A model generated the notes under the pieces. That model was not told the origin of the DNA, made no database searches, and saw nothing but the letters and a program-made list of their open reading frames with translations. From Anaerolineaceae bacterium (GTDB taxonomy: Bacteria > Chloroflexota > Anaerolineae > Anaerolineales > Villigracilaceae), in NCBI GenBank assembly GCA_009772985.1, contig WOUS01000007.1, positions 124,001 through 188,000 on the forward strand: DNA of 64,000 bases, written 5' to 3'. Positions 7,262-15,981 of this stretch are shown piece by piece. Position 1 is the stretch's first letter, and every line of letters begins with the position of its first letter. Both the position numbers and the translations under genes were made by a program.

Positions 7262-8188
7262 TTACTTTTTAAATCTCGCATCTCGTTGCAGCGTCAGCCG
7301 CAGCCCCTCTTCGAGCGGGATGGACGGTTTGTAGTTAAGTTTCTTCTCAGCCAGGGCGATGTTGGCGCACATGCGCGAGACGCCGCCTCCGGTCTGGGCG
7401 TTGGCCACCAGGTTGGACCCGCTCCCGGCGACTTTCAGCGCCAGCCGCGCCAGGTCACGTACGCTCGTCTCGACCCCGGAGCCGACGTTGAGCACCAGTC
7501 CGTTGATGCCCGGCGCGGTGGCGGCGGCGATCATGGCCGAGACCACATCGTCCACGTAGACGTAGTCGCGCGTCTGGTTCCCGTCGCCGTGCAGAACGAG
7601 GCTCCCGCTGCGCGTGGCCTGTTTCAGGAAATACGGCACGACCGGCGGCTGGGAAGGCGGCAGGTGCTGTCCGGGACCGTAGGCGTTGAAGATGCGCAGC
7701 GCCACCGTCTCGATGCCCCACAGCGAACCGATGGTGCGGACGTAGTACTCGGCGGCCAGTTTGGAGACCGCGTAGGGCGAGCGCGGGCGCGGGGTAAGTC
7801 CCTCTGCCAGCGGCTGGACTTCCTGCTCGCCGTAGATGGCGCCGGAGGAGGCCAGCACCACGCGCCGGATGCCGACGTCGCGCATCGCCTCCATCAGGCT
7901 GACGGTTCCGCCCACGTTCGTGGCGTTGTACTCGCGCGGGTACAGGATCGATTCCGGGACCGAGACGCGCGCCGCGAGATGGTAGACGCAGTCCACTTCC
8001 TGGAGCAGGGTCCACAGTTTGGGGCGGTCGTTCACGTCGCCGCGCGTAAAGTGGACGTCGGGTGGGAGCGCCTGCGGGTCGCCGGTGGACAGGTCGTCAA
8101 GCCCGCGCACCTGGTGGCCTTCGCGGGCGAGTTGGTTGGCAAGGGTGGAGCCGAGGAACCCGGCCGCGCCGGTGATGAGGAAGTTCAT
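7262..8188 (-). CDS. NAD-dependent nucleotide-sugar epimerase/dehydratase (extended SDR)
   Basis: 308 residues. The Rossmann motif GAAGFLGSTLANQL is at residues 7-20, DDLSTG follows the second strand, the catalytic Ser region is ASSGAIYG, and the YxxxK pair is in YAVSKLAAEYY. These are the features of UDP-glucose 4-epimerase-like enzymes acting on nucleotide sugars for glycan synthesis; the exact substrate cannot be read. The length is normal. It is divergent from iorA. Confidence 0.8.
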   Translation of the reverse strand: MNFLITGAAGFLGSTLANQLAREGHQVRGLDDLSTGDPQALPPDVHFTRGDVNDRPKLWTLLQEVDCVYHLAARVSVPESILYPREYNATNVGGTVSLMEAMRDVGIRRVVLASSGAIYGEQEVQPLAEGLTPRPRSPYAVSKLAAEYYVRTIGSLWGIETVALRIFNAYGPGQHLPPSQPPVVPYFLKQATRSGSLVLHGDGNQTRDYVYVDDVVSAMIAAATAPGINGLVLNVGSGVETSVRDLARLALKVAGSGSNLVANAQTGGGVSRMCANIALAEKKLNYKPSIPLEEGLRLTLQRDARFKK

Positions 8189-8351
8189 GGCCGGGATTAT
8201 AACGCGATTGCCGGTGGATGAAAAAAGTCATACCCCGCAATGCAAAAAATACCAGCACGACGGGAAGAAAGGCATTAGCCGCGCGCCGGGTTCTGAATTA
8301 CAATCAAATCAAGAAACCCAATCAACCTTTTCACCAGATGGAGTCAATCGC

Positions 8352-10151
8352 ATGATCAAAATGCTTTCAGGCAACGAGGCGGTCGCCCGCGGCATGTGGG
8401 AAGCCAGTGTGGGCGTGGCCTCGGCCTATCCGGGGACTCCCAGCACGGAGATCCTGGAAAACTACGCCATCTCCCCAAATGTCTACGCCGAGTGGGCGCC
8501 GAACGAAAAAGTGGCTGTGGACGTTGCCATCGGCGCGGCCTACGCCGGGCGGCGCGGCATGGCCGTCATGAAGCACGTCGGCCTGAACGTGGCGGCGGAC
8601 TCGTTCATGTATGCTTCCATGACCGGCCTCGAAGCCGGGCTGGTCATCGTCACCGCCGACGACCCGGCCATGCACTCCAGCCAGAACGAACAGGATAACC
8701 GCACGTTCGCCAAATTTGGGCGCGTCCCCTGCCTCGAACCGAGCGACAGCCAGGAAGCCAAGGATATGGTCGCGGCGGCCTTCGAACTCAGCGAGCGCTT
8801 CGACACGCCCGTCCTGCTGCGCCTGACCACCCGCATCTGCCACTCGATGAGCGCGGTCGAACTGGGCGAACGCGTCGAACTGCCGGCGGAGGTCAAGCCC
8901 TTCCCGCGCAACCCGGCCAAGTACGTCATGGTGCCGGGCAACGCGGTCAAGCGCCATCCGGTCATCGAACAGCGCATGAAGGACGTCGCGGCCTTCGCCG
9001 AAACCTTCCCCTTCAACCGCCTCGAAGCGGGCGGCCGCGCCCTCGGTATCGTCACCTGTGGCGTGGCCTATCAATACGCTAAAGAAATCTTTCCGAACGC
9101 CTCCATCCTGCGTCTCGGTATGACCTGGCCGCTGCCAGAGAAAATGATCCGCAAATTCGCGAAGTCGGTGAAGCGGCTGATCGTCATCGAGGAACTCGAC
9201 CCGTTCCTCGAAGAAGCCATCCGGCTGATGGGCATCCCGTGCGAGGGGAAGAGCATCTTCCCGATCACCGGCGAATTCGACCCGCGCGTGGTGCGCGAAT
9301 CGGCGGTGCGCGCGGGACTTTTGCCTGCCTCCGCTTCCGTGCCGCTGCCGGACCTGGATCCCGGTCCGCTGCCCGGACGCCCGCCGGTGCTGTGTCCCGG
9401 CTGCCCGCACCGGCCCACGTTCTACATCCTGAACAAACTCAAGGTCCCGGTCAACGGCGACATCGGCTGCTACACCCTCGGCCTCATCCCGCCGCTGAGC
9501 GCCATCCATACCTGCGGCTGCATGGGCGCGGGGATCGGCGTGGCGCACGGCGCGGCGCAGGCCGGGAGTCCGGAACGGCACGTGGCGGTCATCGGCGACT
9601 CGACCTTCTTCCACTCCGGCATCCCGCCGCTGGTCAATGCCGTCTACAACAACAGCCCCATCGTGACCGTCATCCTGGACAACCGTGTGACCGGCATGAC
9701 CGGCCACCAGGAAAATCCCGGCACCGGGCGCACGCTGCTCGGCAAGGAAACGGTGCGGATCGAACTGGAGCCGCTGGTGCGGGCGTGCGGCGTGAAGCAC
9801 GTGCAGACCGTGCCGGCGTACAATGTGAAGGCCATCGAGAAGGCGCTCAAGGAATACGTCAAACTGGACGAGCCTTCGGTGCTGATCGTGGTGGAACCGT
9901 GCGCGCTGCTGCCGGAGGCGCGCAAGCGCTGGGTGCCGCTCGAAGTGCTGGCGGACCAATGCAACGGTTGCACGCTGTGCTTCCGCATCGGCTGCCCGGC
10001 CATCCTGAAGAGCGAGGAGCTGGACGAGAAGACGCAGCGGCCCAAGGCGCTGATTGACGCCGGCATGTGCACCGGCTGCGAGGTCTGCGCGCAGGTCTGC
10101 CCGCGCCAGGCGATCACGTTCCGCCCCGTGAAGGTCGAGGCAGGTGAATGA
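8352..10151 (+). CDS. iorA: Indolepyruvate:ferredoxin oxidoreductase, alpha subunit
   Basis: 599 residues from ATG 8352, the normal length; the frame is open upstream to 8019 but that part is non-conserved and antisense to the epimerase. Domains in order: the pyrimidine domain of 2-oxoacid oxidoreductases (MLSGNEAVARGMWEA, AYPGTPSTEI), the TPP-binding domain with CPGCPHRP, GDIGCYTLG and GDSTFFHSG...NNS, and a C-terminal 2x[4Fe-4S] ferredoxin domain (CNGCTLCFRIGCP and CTGCEVCAQVCP). IorA with IorB oxidatively decarboxylates aryl pyruvates from amino-acid transamination to aryl-acetyl-CoA and reduces ferredoxin in the cytoplasm. The iorB start overlaps its stop. Confidence 0.93.
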   Translation: MIKMLSGNEAVARGMWEASVGVASAYPGTPSTEILENYAISPNVYAEWAPNEKVAVDVAIGAAYAGRRGMAVMKHVGLNVAADSFMYASMTGLEAGLVIVTADDPAMHSSQNEQDNRTFAKFGRVPCLEPSDSQEAKDMVAAAFELSERFDTPVLLRLTTRICHSMSAVELGERVELPAEVKPFPRNPAKYVMVPGNAVKRHPVIEQRMKDVAAFAETFPFNRLEAGGRALGIVTCGVAYQYAKEIFPNASILRLGMTWPLPEKMIRKFAKSVKRLIVIEELDPFLEEAIRLMGIPCEGKSIFPITGEFDPRVVRESAVRAGLLPASASVPLPDLDPGPLPGRPPVLCPGCPHRPTFYILNKLKVPVNGDIGCYTLGLIPPLSAIHTCGCMGAGIGVAHGAAQAGSPERHVAVIGDSTFFHSGIPPLVNAVYNNSPIVTVILDNRVTGMTGHQENPGTGRTLLGKETVRIELEPLVRACGVKHVQTVPAYNVKAIEKALKEYVKLDEPSVLIVVEPCALLPEARKRWVPLEVLADQCNGCTLCFRIGCPAILKSEELDEKTQRPKALIDAGMCTGCEVCAQVCPRQAITFRPVKVEAGE

Positions 10152-10765
10152 TGAATACATCAATAAACTTCCTTCTTGCAGGCGTGGGGGGGCAGGGGAC
10201 GATTTTGGCGAGCGATGTGCTGGTCAACGTTGGGCTGGCGGCGGGGTACCAGGCCAAGCAGGCCGAGGTGCATGGCATGTCGCAGCGCGGCGGCAGCGTC
10301 ACCAGTCACGTGCGCTGGGGGAAGGTTGTATATTCCCCGATCATCGGCGCGGGCGAGGTGGATGTGCTGTTGGCGTTCGAGCAACTCGAAGCGCTGCGCA
10401 GCCTGGGAACGCTGCGCCCCGGCGCGCTGGCCGTGGTCAACGCCCAGGTCATCAAGCCGCTGACGGTCATCACCGGCGGGCAGGTTTATCCGGGCGACGA
10501 GGCAGTGCGCCAGGCGTTTGCCAAAGTCACGCATCAGGTGGAGTTCGTGGACGGGGAGCAGATTGCCGGGTCGCTTGGCAATCTGCGCGCAGCCAATATT
10601 GTCTTGCTGGGGGCGCTCTCGGCGCTGCTGGAACGCGGACAGGCTGCCGGTCCCGGACTGACCGCCGAGGTCTGGTTGAAGGTCATCACCGAGCGTGTCC
10701 CGGCCAAACATGTGGAATTGAACCGCAGGGCTTTCCAGGCCGGGCGGGAGGCGCTCCACAAATAA
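10151..10765 (+). CDS. iorB: Indolepyruvate:ferredoxin oxidoreductase, beta subunit
   Basis: 204 residues, the gamma-type domain of 2-oxoacid:acceptor oxidoreductases. The glycine-rich GVGGQGTILASDVL motif is near residue 10 and HGMSQRGGSVTSHVRWG near 40. Two adjacent ATG codons (10148 and 10151) overlap the iorA stop TGA at 10149-10151, so the pair is translationally coupled. It supplies the second half of the IorAB complex. Confidence 0.92.
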   Translation: MNTSINFLLAGVGGQGTILASDVLVNVGLAAGYQAKQAEVHGMSQRGGSVTSHVRWGKVVYSPIIGAGEVDVLLAFEQLEALRSLGTLRPGALAVVNAQVIKPLTVITGGQVYPGDEAVRQAFAKVTHQVEFVDGEQIAGSLGNLRAANIVLLGALSALLERGQAAGPGLTAEVWLKVITERVPAKHVELNRRAFQAGREALHK

Positions 10766-10785
10766 AGACGATTTACACCAGGCCG

Positions 10786-10819
10786 TAAAAAAACAGGAGG
10801 CGGGAAGATCCGCCTCCTG
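10786..10819 (-). terminator. Rho-independent terminator of the LURP-one-like gene
   Basis: Perfect 10-base arms CAGGAGGCGG/CCGCCTCCTG (10794-10803, 10810-10819) are followed on the minus strand by seven T. It lies 25 bases after the stop of the minus-strand gene and could also stop readthrough from iorB. Confidence 0.8.
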
Positions 10820-10843
10820 TTGGTCTATTTGGACTGGGGAAAA

Positions 10844-11389
10844 TCAGTTTTCCTTATCGCCGTGCGACATCATGTCCACTGCGACGGTGACAGCCAGGAT
10901 CAAGACATCGTCCTCGCCGGGGGCAACTTCCACGCCATACGTGTCGGTGAAGCGGAACCACTTTTTGGAGATCTCAGCCACCTTGCGGCTACCCTCTTCG
11001 ATCTTGTATTCGTAGTCCAGAATGTTGCCGGTCACCTTCATGTCCGGTCCATCCTTGATGCGCACCGTGTAGCGATCCCGGAACGGGGCGATCAGCGCCT
11101 TCTTGACCACGGCCACAGTTTTTCCCTTTGCATCCTCGACCGCCATCGTATCTTTGATGCGAAGCAGCCTCTCCTGGATCTGGCAGAGTTTGTTCCCGCT
11201 CATGTCCTTGAAGTCCAGGGTCTTGCGGATGCGCAGGACCTTGCCGTCTACCTTGAACACCTTCCCGCCTTGTTCATTCTCGATGGTAAAGTCATCCCCG
11301 ATCGAGATCAGCCTCTGCCGCATCTTGTAGCGCGTGGCTGTGCCTTTGCGACCAAAGATCGCTCGTTCTTCACGCCGATTGCTGGCCAT
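10844..11389 (-). CDS. LURP-one-related family protein
   Basis: 181 residues. The beta-strand-rich pattern YKMRQRLISIGDDFTIENEQG, KVFKVDGKVLRIRKTLDFKD, LCQIQERLLRIKDTMAVED and VTGNILDYEYKIEEG is that of the LURP-one/YxjI (Tubby-like) fold. In other bacteria and plants these proteins are uncharacterised or linked to stress or membrane association, so no reaction can be given. No signal peptide or membrane segment is seen. It stands between two oxidoreductase operons with its own terminator. Confidence 0.75.
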   Translation of the reverse strand: MASNRREERAIFGRKGTATRYKMRQRLISIGDDFTIENEQGGKVFKVDGKVLRIRKTLDFKDMSGNKLCQIQERLLRIKDTMAVEDAKGKTVAVVKKALIAPFRDRYTVRIKDGPDMKVTGNILDYEYKIEEGSRKVAEISKKWFRFTDTYGVEVAPGEDDVLILAVTVAVDMMSHGDKEN

Positions 11390-11438
11390 GGGTTCTTCCT
11401 CTCGTTTTCTTGCCGATATCGGTTGTGCGGTTTTCCGG

Positions 11439-11996
11439 TCACTTCGCCTTCCGTGCGTGTTTCTTCGCGTACTCCGCCCCGCGCTTCATCGCCTCCACGT
11501 TCTTGGGCAGCAGGTGCTTGTGGCGGCCCGGCATGTGCGCCTTCAAAGCGACTTCGATGTCTTTCAGCGTCTGCGCCGGCAGCAATTCCAGCAGCGCGCC
11601 GAGCGCGACGATATTCGCCATGCGCTTGTCGCCGGCTTCTTCCGCCATCTCATTGCAGGGCAGCGAGACCCAGGTGATATCCTTGCGCTGCACCTCGCGG
11701 TCCACCATCGAGGCATTGACCACCAGCACGCCGCCCGGCTTGACCAGCGGCTCATATTTTTCGAGCGAGGGCAGGTTCATGACGAGGATGGCCGGGGGAT
11801 GGTTGACCAGCGGCGAGCCGATCTCTTCGTCCGCGATGACGACGGTGCAGTTGGCCGTGCCGCCGCGCATTTCCGGGCCGTAGGAGGGGATCCAGGTCAC
11901 TTGCTTACCGTTGTCCATGGCGGCATATGCCAGTACCTGTCCGGCGAACATGACGCCTTGTCCGCCAAAGCCGGCAAAAAGGAATTCAGTTTGCAT
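11439..11996 (-). CDS. korC: 2-oxoacid:ferredoxin oxidoreductase, gamma subunit
   Basis: 185 residues with FAGFGGQGVMFAGQVLAYAA at the N-terminus, SYGPEMRGGTANCTVVI near residue 40 and the ANIVALGALLEL helix near 130. It is the last gene of a four-subunit operon (delta, alpha, beta, gamma on the minus strand). The complex converts a 2-oxoacid and CoA to acyl-CoA and CO2 while reducing ferredoxin. Whether the substrate is 2-oxoglutarate (KOR) or a branched-chain 2-oxoacid (VOR) cannot be told from sequence alone. A repeat separates it from the beta gene. Confidence 0.85.
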   Translation of the reverse strand: MQTEFLFAGFGGQGVMFAGQVLAYAAMDNGKQVTWIPSYGPEMRGGTANCTVVIADEEIGSPLVNHPPAILVMNLPSLEKYEPLVKPGGVLVVNASMVDREVQRKDITWVSLPCNEMAEEAGDKRMANIVALGALLELLPAQTLKDIEVALKAHMPGRHKHLLPKNVEAMKRGAEYAKKHARKAK

Positions 11997-12015
11997 GAGG
12001 GTTCTCCATTCATTG

Positions 12016-12139
12016 TGTCATTGCGAGCCGTTCTTTGGCGAAGCAATCGCCTCGCGAGTCGGGGATTGCTTCGCTCACTTGGTCTCGATACGCCCCGAAG
12101 AACACGGGGCTACTCGACCAGCGTTCGCTCGCAATGACA
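12016..12139. repeat. Long inverted-repeat element (TGTCATTGCGAG arms)
   Basis: Arms TGTCATTGCGAG (12016-12027) and CTCGCAATGACA (12128-12139) enclose further GAAGCAATC/GATTGCTTCG and CCCCG...CGGGG stems. It fills the beta-gamma intergenic space of the KOR operon. A related element lies at 20505-20600. There is no coding capacity, so it may be a MITE-like or REP-like unit. Confidence 0.75.
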
Positions 12140-12146
12140 CATGAAA

Positions 12147-12932
12147 TTATATTTTCAACGCCGCCACCGACGGCGCGATCTTGTAATCGCCGAGCGGGAA
12201 GGCCGGGATCATGTGCTCTTCCAACCACGTCAGCGACTCGACCGGTGAAACGCCCCAGCCGGTGCTGCAGGTGGAGAGCAATTCCACCATCGAGAAGCCC
12301 AGGCCGTGCACCTGTGTCTCGAACGCCGTGCGGATGGCCTTCTTGGCCTTGCGGATGTTGGCCGGATCGTGCAGCGAGCGCCGGACAACGTAACCGGCTC
12401 CGTCGAGCGTGGCCAGCATCTCGGCCATGCGGATGGGATAGCCCTGCGTCTCCACGTCGCGGCCGTTGGGCGAGGAGGTGGTCTTCATGCCGGGCAGGGT
12501 GGTGGGGGCCATCTGGCCGCCGGTCATGCCGTAGATGGCGTTGTTGATGAAGATAATGGTGATGTTCTCCCCGCGCGCCGCGGCGTGGACGGTCTCGGCC
12601 ATGCCGATGGAGGCCAGGTCGCCGTCGCCCTGGTAGGTGAACACGACCCGGTCCGGCCAGACGCGCTTGATGCCGGTGGCCATCGCCGGGGCGCGCCCGT
12701 GGGCGGCCTCGACGAAGTCAACGTCAATGTAGTTGTAGGCAAACACCGCGCAGCCCACCGGCGCCACACCGATGGTTTTATCCAGGAGGTTCATTTCTTC
12801 CAGCACTTCGGCCACCAGGCGGTGCGCCGTCCCGTGCGTGCAGCCGGGACAATAATGCGAGGGCGTGTCGGTGAACCCTTTGGGGCGGGCGTAGACCAGG
12901 TTTTCAGGATTGATTATCGCGGTTGCAACCAT
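12147..12932 (-). CDS. korB: 2-oxoacid:ferredoxin oxidoreductase, beta (TPP-binding) subunit
   Basis: 261 residues. The TPP/Mg motif is GDGDLASIG...[11 protein letters not shown] (residues about 99-135), and HYCPGCTHG near residue 27 is the conserved cysteine motif of KOR/VOR beta subunits. The enzyme core formed with the alpha subunit decarboxylates the 2-oxoacid. It is in the middle of the korD-A-B-C order. Confidence 0.88.
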   Translation of the reverse strand: MVATAIINPENLVYARPKGFTDTPSHYCPGCTHGTAHRLVAEVLEEMNLLDKTIGVAPVGCAVFAYNYIDVDFVEAAHGRAPAMATGIKRVWPDRVVFTYQGDGDLASIGMAETVHAAARGENITIIFINNAIYGMTGGQMAPTTLPGMKTTSSPNGRDVETQGYPIRMAEMLATLDGAGYVVRRSLHDPANIRKAKKAIRTAFETQVHGLGFSMVELLSTCSTGWGVSPVESLTWLEEHMIPAFPLGDYKIAPSVAALKI

Positions 12933-12956
12933 TGTGGATACCTTTCGTTGGTTGAT

Positions 12957-12996
12957 TGTGGGACAAATCTGTGGGACAAATCTGTAGATTTGTCCT
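12957..12996. repeat. Palindromic repeat (GGACAAATCT/AGATTTGTCC)
   Basis: A direct duplication of GTGGGACAAATCT is followed by TAGATTTGTCCTAC, giving a hairpin in the alpha-beta gap of the KOR operon. It belongs to the same kind of element as 25791-25817. Confidence 0.7.
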
Positions 12997-12998
12997 AC

Positions 12999-14108
12999 TC
13001 ATCGGGCCATCATCCGCTGATACCACAGGTCGGCGGGATCGTCTTCCGGCTTGCCGGGATTCTTGATCATTTCCTGGATCTCGTGGACGAATTCATCCGG
13101 GAAGGGCATCACGCCCCCCAGCCGCCCGTAGAAGCGGATCGGGACCCGGGTCCGGACTGCCGTTTCCACATCCTTGAGCATCTGCCCGGTGTTCATTTCC
13201 ACCACCAGGATGGACTGGGCCTGTTTGCAGAGTTCCTCCACCCGCTTGTAGGGGAAGGGGTTGACGCTGATGGGACGGAACAGCCCGACCTTGATGCCCA
13301 GCGCGCGGGCGGCGCGCACCGCCGAAAGCGCAATCCGGCCTGCGGTCCCGAAGCCGATAACGATATATTCGGCATCCTCCAGGAAATATTCCTTGAAGCG
13401 GATCTCGTTGGCCTGGGCTTCGCGCCAGCGTCCGAGCAGGCGCAGGTTGACTTTTTCCTCGGTCGGAACGTCGAGGTAGATCGAACTCAGGACATGCCGC
13501 TTGCGTCCCTTCGCCCCGCTCACAGCCCAGTCGTACTCTTTCCGGACGACCGGCTGCATCTCCGGCAGGATGACCGGCTCCATCATCTGCCCGATGGAAC
13601 CGTCAATCAGGATGCAGCAGATGTTCAGGTATTTGTGAGCCAGATCGAAGGCAACCGGCATCAGGTCCACCGCTTCCTGGATCGAGGCCGGGGCCAGCAC
13701 GATGGGATGGTAGTCGCCGTGGCCGCCGCCCTTGCAGATCTGGTTGTAGTCGCCCTGCGAGGGGGCGATGTTGCCGAGGCCGGGGCCGCCGCGCATCACG
13801 TTGACCAGCACCATCGGCACCTCGGTCCCGGCGATGTACGACAGTCCCTCCATCATCAGGCTGATGCCCGGGCTGGAGGAGGAGGTCATCACGCGCGCGC
13901 CGGTGCAGGCCGCGCCGTAGACCATGTTGATGGCCGCCGGTTCGCTCTCGGCCTGGACGAAGGCGCGTCCCAGTTCGGGCATGCGACGGGAGAGATACTC
14001 GAGCACTTCATTCTGCGGGGTGATGGGGTAGCCGAAATAGGCCTCCACGCCGGCGCGGACGGCCGCTTCGGCGATGGCTTCGTTGCCTTTCCACATTTCG
14101 CGGGCCAT
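12999..14108 (-). CDS. korA: 2-oxoacid:ferredoxin oxidoreductase, alpha subunit (VOR/KOR type)
   Basis: 369 residues. It opens [28 protein letters not shown] (family pyrimidine domain), has [26 protein letters not shown] (the GARxMTxSSxPG signature, written here as the family pattern), and ends in the C-terminal domain II beginning about residue 235 with [14 protein letters not shown]. It lacks the fused gamma domain of some KORs, consistent with the separate gamma gene. One base separates it from the delta gene's stop. Confidence 0.88.
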   Translation of the reverse strand: MAREMWKGNEAIAEAAVRAGVEAYFGYPITPQNEVLEYLSRRMPELGRAFVQAESEPAAINMVYGAACTGARVMTSSSSPGISLMMEGLSYIAGTEVPMVLVNVMRGGPGLGNIAPSQGDYNQICKGGGHGDYHPIVLAPASIQEAVDLMPVAFDLAHKYLNICCILIDGSIGQMMEPVILPEMQPVVRKEYDWAVSGAKGRKRHVLSSIYLDVPTEEKVNLRLLGRWREAQANEIRFKEYFLEDAEYIVIGFGTAGRIALSAVRAARALGIKVGLFRPISVNPFPYKRVEELCKQAQSILVVEMNTGQMLKDVETAVRTRVPIRFYGRLGGVMPFPDEFVHEIQEMIKNPGKPEDDPADLWYQRMMAR

Positions 14109-14109
14109 G

Positions 14110-14364
14110 TTAGTCGCCTCCTGCCGCCGCGGGGGCGGGCGCTTTGATCACTTCGCGGTAGACGGTGATGGCCGCGTCCGGGCAGACCAGGGCGCAAATG
14201 GCGCAGCCGGTGCAGCCGTCCTTGAAAATATGCGCCGGGTGGTAGCCCTTGGAAGTTAACTTTTCGCTGTCCAATTCCAGCACTTTGGGCGGGCAGGCCG
14301 AGACGCACAGTTCGCACCCCTTGCAGAACAACTCATTAACTTCGATCCAACCTTTTGCAGGCAT
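14110..14364 (-). CDS. korD: 2-oxoacid:ferredoxin oxidoreductase, delta subunit (2x[4Fe-4S])
   Basis: 84 residues with two ferredoxin motifs, [13 protein letters not shown] and [13 protein letters not shown], each followed by the usual Val/Ala-hydrophobic run. It ends in an Ala/Pro tail. The start at ATG 14364 (MPAKGWIEV) is chosen because AAAGGAGA lies seven bases upstream; the frame is open ten codons further. It passes electrons from the catalytic subunits to free ferredoxin and is the first gene of the operon. Confidence 0.87.
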   Translation of the reverse strand: MPAKGWIEVNELFCKGCELCVSACPPKVLELDSEKLTSKGYHPAHIFKDGCTGCAICALVCPDAAITVYREVIKAPAPAAAGGD

Positions 14365-14495
14365 GCAGGGATCTCCTTTTGAGAAATCGGACAATCTTGG
14401 GAGTAATTATACCGCCTTTCGATTATGGCGGGTTCCGACGCTGGCGGCTAGTGCCATGCGTCATCATACCTACAATACAAAAATCAGCACTTTTC

Positions 14496-14562
14496 GCAGC
14501 GGATTAGCGCGGATGACGCGGATTTCTTTTCCCCTTCCGCGAGAATCCGCGCAATCCGCTGC
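14496..14562. repeat. Inverted repeat (GCAGCGGATTAGCGCGGAT type)
   Basis: Left arm GCAGCGGATTAGCGCGGAT and right arm AATCCGCGCAATCCGCTGC are complementary apart from one small difference. It occupies the otherwise empty 310-base gap between the divergent korD and the next plus-strand gene; no promoter could be assigned with confidence there. Confidence 0.65.
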
Positions 14563-14675
14563 CGAAGAATGGTTGTCCGAATTCATGCCTGAACCCCGGA
14601 ACTCCTTGTTGACACTCCAGCCCGGCATGGTTTAGAATGAAACCGCTGGTTATCTTTGATTACAAAGGAATCAAA

Positions 14676-15218
14676 ATGTCCGAGACCACTATTCCCTTTC
14701 AGATTGTCATTTTCACGCACCAGCATTCCATCAGCGGGGGCATCTTCCTGCGCGACCAGCGGCTTTCCGATTTCCTGAACGACCGGCGCGACAAGAATGT
14801 TATGGTGCGGAATGCCAGCGTGGCGCGGCTGGAGAACCCCGCCAAGGTGGTCGAGAAAACGTTGTTTGCCGTCGTGCCAAAATCCGGCATCGTGCTGGCC
14901 TTCGAACCGCCGCAGAAGGTCTTTACCACCCAGCGGCGTTTCATCAAGTACCCCAAGAGTAAACACGAAGTGTTTCTCATCATGGATGGGATGGAGGCGC
15001 GCGGCGAGATCCACGTGCAGGGTCCGCTGGACCTGCTGCATGTCCTGACCGACGCGGGCGAATCTTTCCTGCCGCTGACGCAGGCCACCGTTTCCATCGA
15101 GGCCAACCCGAACTTCCTGCTGCGCCGCGAGGCGGTGGTGGTCAACACCCAGCGCATCCGCTTCATGGGCGAGTTGGAAGCCCGCCAGCCGACCGAGCCG
15201 AGGCCGGCGAATCCATAG
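14676..15218 (+). CDS. Conserved protein of unknown function
   Basis: 180 residues from ATG 14676, which has AAAGGA eight bases upstream (an ATG at 14637 is in frame but has no site). I do not recognise a named domain. Two similar halves are suggested: each contains a beta-rich segment with the pattern ...FLLRREAVVVNTQRIRF at the C-terminus and QIVIFTHQHSISGGIFL...NVMVRNASVARLE at the N-terminus, the second reading like a sensor or PilZ-like beta-barrel. No signal peptide or membrane segment. It is followed by the toxin-antitoxin pair. Confidence 0.5.
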   Translation: MSETTIPFQIVIFTHQHSISGGIFLRDQRLSDFLNDRRDKNVMVRNASVARLENPAKVVEKTLFAVVPKSGIVLAFEPPQKVFTTQRRFIKYPKSKHEVFLIMDGMEARGEIHVQGPLDLLHVLTDAGESFLPLTQATVSIEANPNFLLRREAVVVNTQRIRFMGELEARQPTEPRPANP

Positions 15219-15282
15219 ACCTGGAGCGCTGATCCGCCCGCCGGACATCATCGGCGCCATCCGTACCGCCGATAACAAAGTG

Positions 15283-15291
15283 TGCTACACT
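15283..15291 (+). promoter_or_regulatory. Extended -10 element of the mntA-hepT pair
   Basis: TGCTACACT sits six bases before the ATG of the antitoxin gene, so transcription would begin at or next to the start codon. There is no Shine-Dalgarno, suggesting a leaderless mRNA. No good -35 is seen. Confidence 0.45.
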
Positions 15292-15297
15292 TAACCT

Positions 15298-15606
15298 ATG
15301 AACGCCCGTTTTGACGAATTGCGCTCCAAGATCGAACCTTTGCTGAAACCCTACGTCCGGCGGATTTCGGTTTTTGGCTCGTATGCGCGCGGCGATGCAG
15401 ACTCTCAAAGTGACGTGGATTTGCTGGTGGCCTTGAAGCCGGCAGGGAAACGCCCCCCGCTCGGCCTGTTTCAGGTCATCCGGCTGGAAAAAGAACTTGA
15501 AGGAAAGATTGGTTGTGAGGTGGACCTGGTGACCGAAGAAGGCCTCAGCCCGCGCATCCGCTCGAATGTCGAGAAGGACAAGGTGGTGCTTTATGAGGAA
15601 GGCTGA
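15298..15606 (+). CDS. mntA: MntA-type nucleotidyltransferase antitoxin
   Basis: 102 residues of minimal nucleotidyltransferase fold. The active-site pattern GSYARGDADSQSDVDLLV (GSxxRG...SDxDL) is at residues about 26-43 and the third acidic residue in CEVDLVTEE near 76. In characterised systems MntA adds AMP to a tyrosine of the partner HepT and thereby silences it. The hepT start overlaps its 3' end by 14 bases, as is usual for these pairs. Confidence 0.85.
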   Translation: MNARFDELRSKIEPLLKPYVRRISVFGSYARGDADSQSDVDLLVALKPAGKRPPLGLFQVIRLEKELEGKIGCEVDLVTEEGLSPRIRSNVEKDKVVLYEEG

Positions 15607-15931
15607 TGACGCCACCCGGCTCGGCCATATCTTTGATGCCATTTGCTGTATCGAAACCTATGCGGGCGGGGTGGACAGGTCTGCCTTCTTGGGGAATAAA
15701 ATGATGCAAGACGCGATCATGCGACAGATCGAAATCATTGGCGAAGCATCCGGGCATATCTCCGAAGAGTTGCAGGAGAAACATCCCGAAGTGCCGTGGT
15801 TTGAAATGCGCGCCATTCGCAACAAGATTGTCCACGATTACATGGAAATCAACACGGACATCATCTGGGATACCATTCAAAATGATCTTCCCGCTTTGAA
15901 ACCTGTGATCGAAAAGTTGCTGGGGGAGTGA
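15593..15931 (+). CDS. hepT: HepT-type HEPN toxin (DUF86)
   Basis: 112 residues. The HEPN RNase motif R-x4-H-x-Y is complete in RNKIVHDY near residue 74, with MRQIEIIGEASGHIS, the other conserved DUF86 helix, before it. The toxin cleaves RNA when not modified; the Tyr in the motif is the known AMPylation target. ATG 15593 gives MRKADDATRLGHIFDA, the normal family start. It overlaps mntA and so is translationally coupled. Confidence 0.87.
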   Translation: MRKADDATRLGHIFDAICCIETYAGGVDRSAFLGNKMMQDAIMRQIEIIGEASGHISEELQEKHPEVPWFEMRAIRNKIVHDYMEINTDIIWDTIQNDLPALKPVIEKLLGE

Positions 15932-15971
15932 ACTGGCCACTGAACACTGAAAACTGACCACTGAAAACTGG
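15931..15971. repeat. Short direct repeats CACTGAAAACTG
   Basis: Three CACTGAA-AACTG units (about 15939-15970) fill the space between hepT and the thiolase gene. Only the repeats and no promoter are visible here. Confidence 0.6.
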
Positions 15972-15981
15972 AGACTTTCCC

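Noticed and set aside
8019..8351. Upstream extension of the iorA reading frame
   Set aside because: The extension is antisense to the epimerase and non-conserved; ATG 8352 gives the normal IorA N-terminus.
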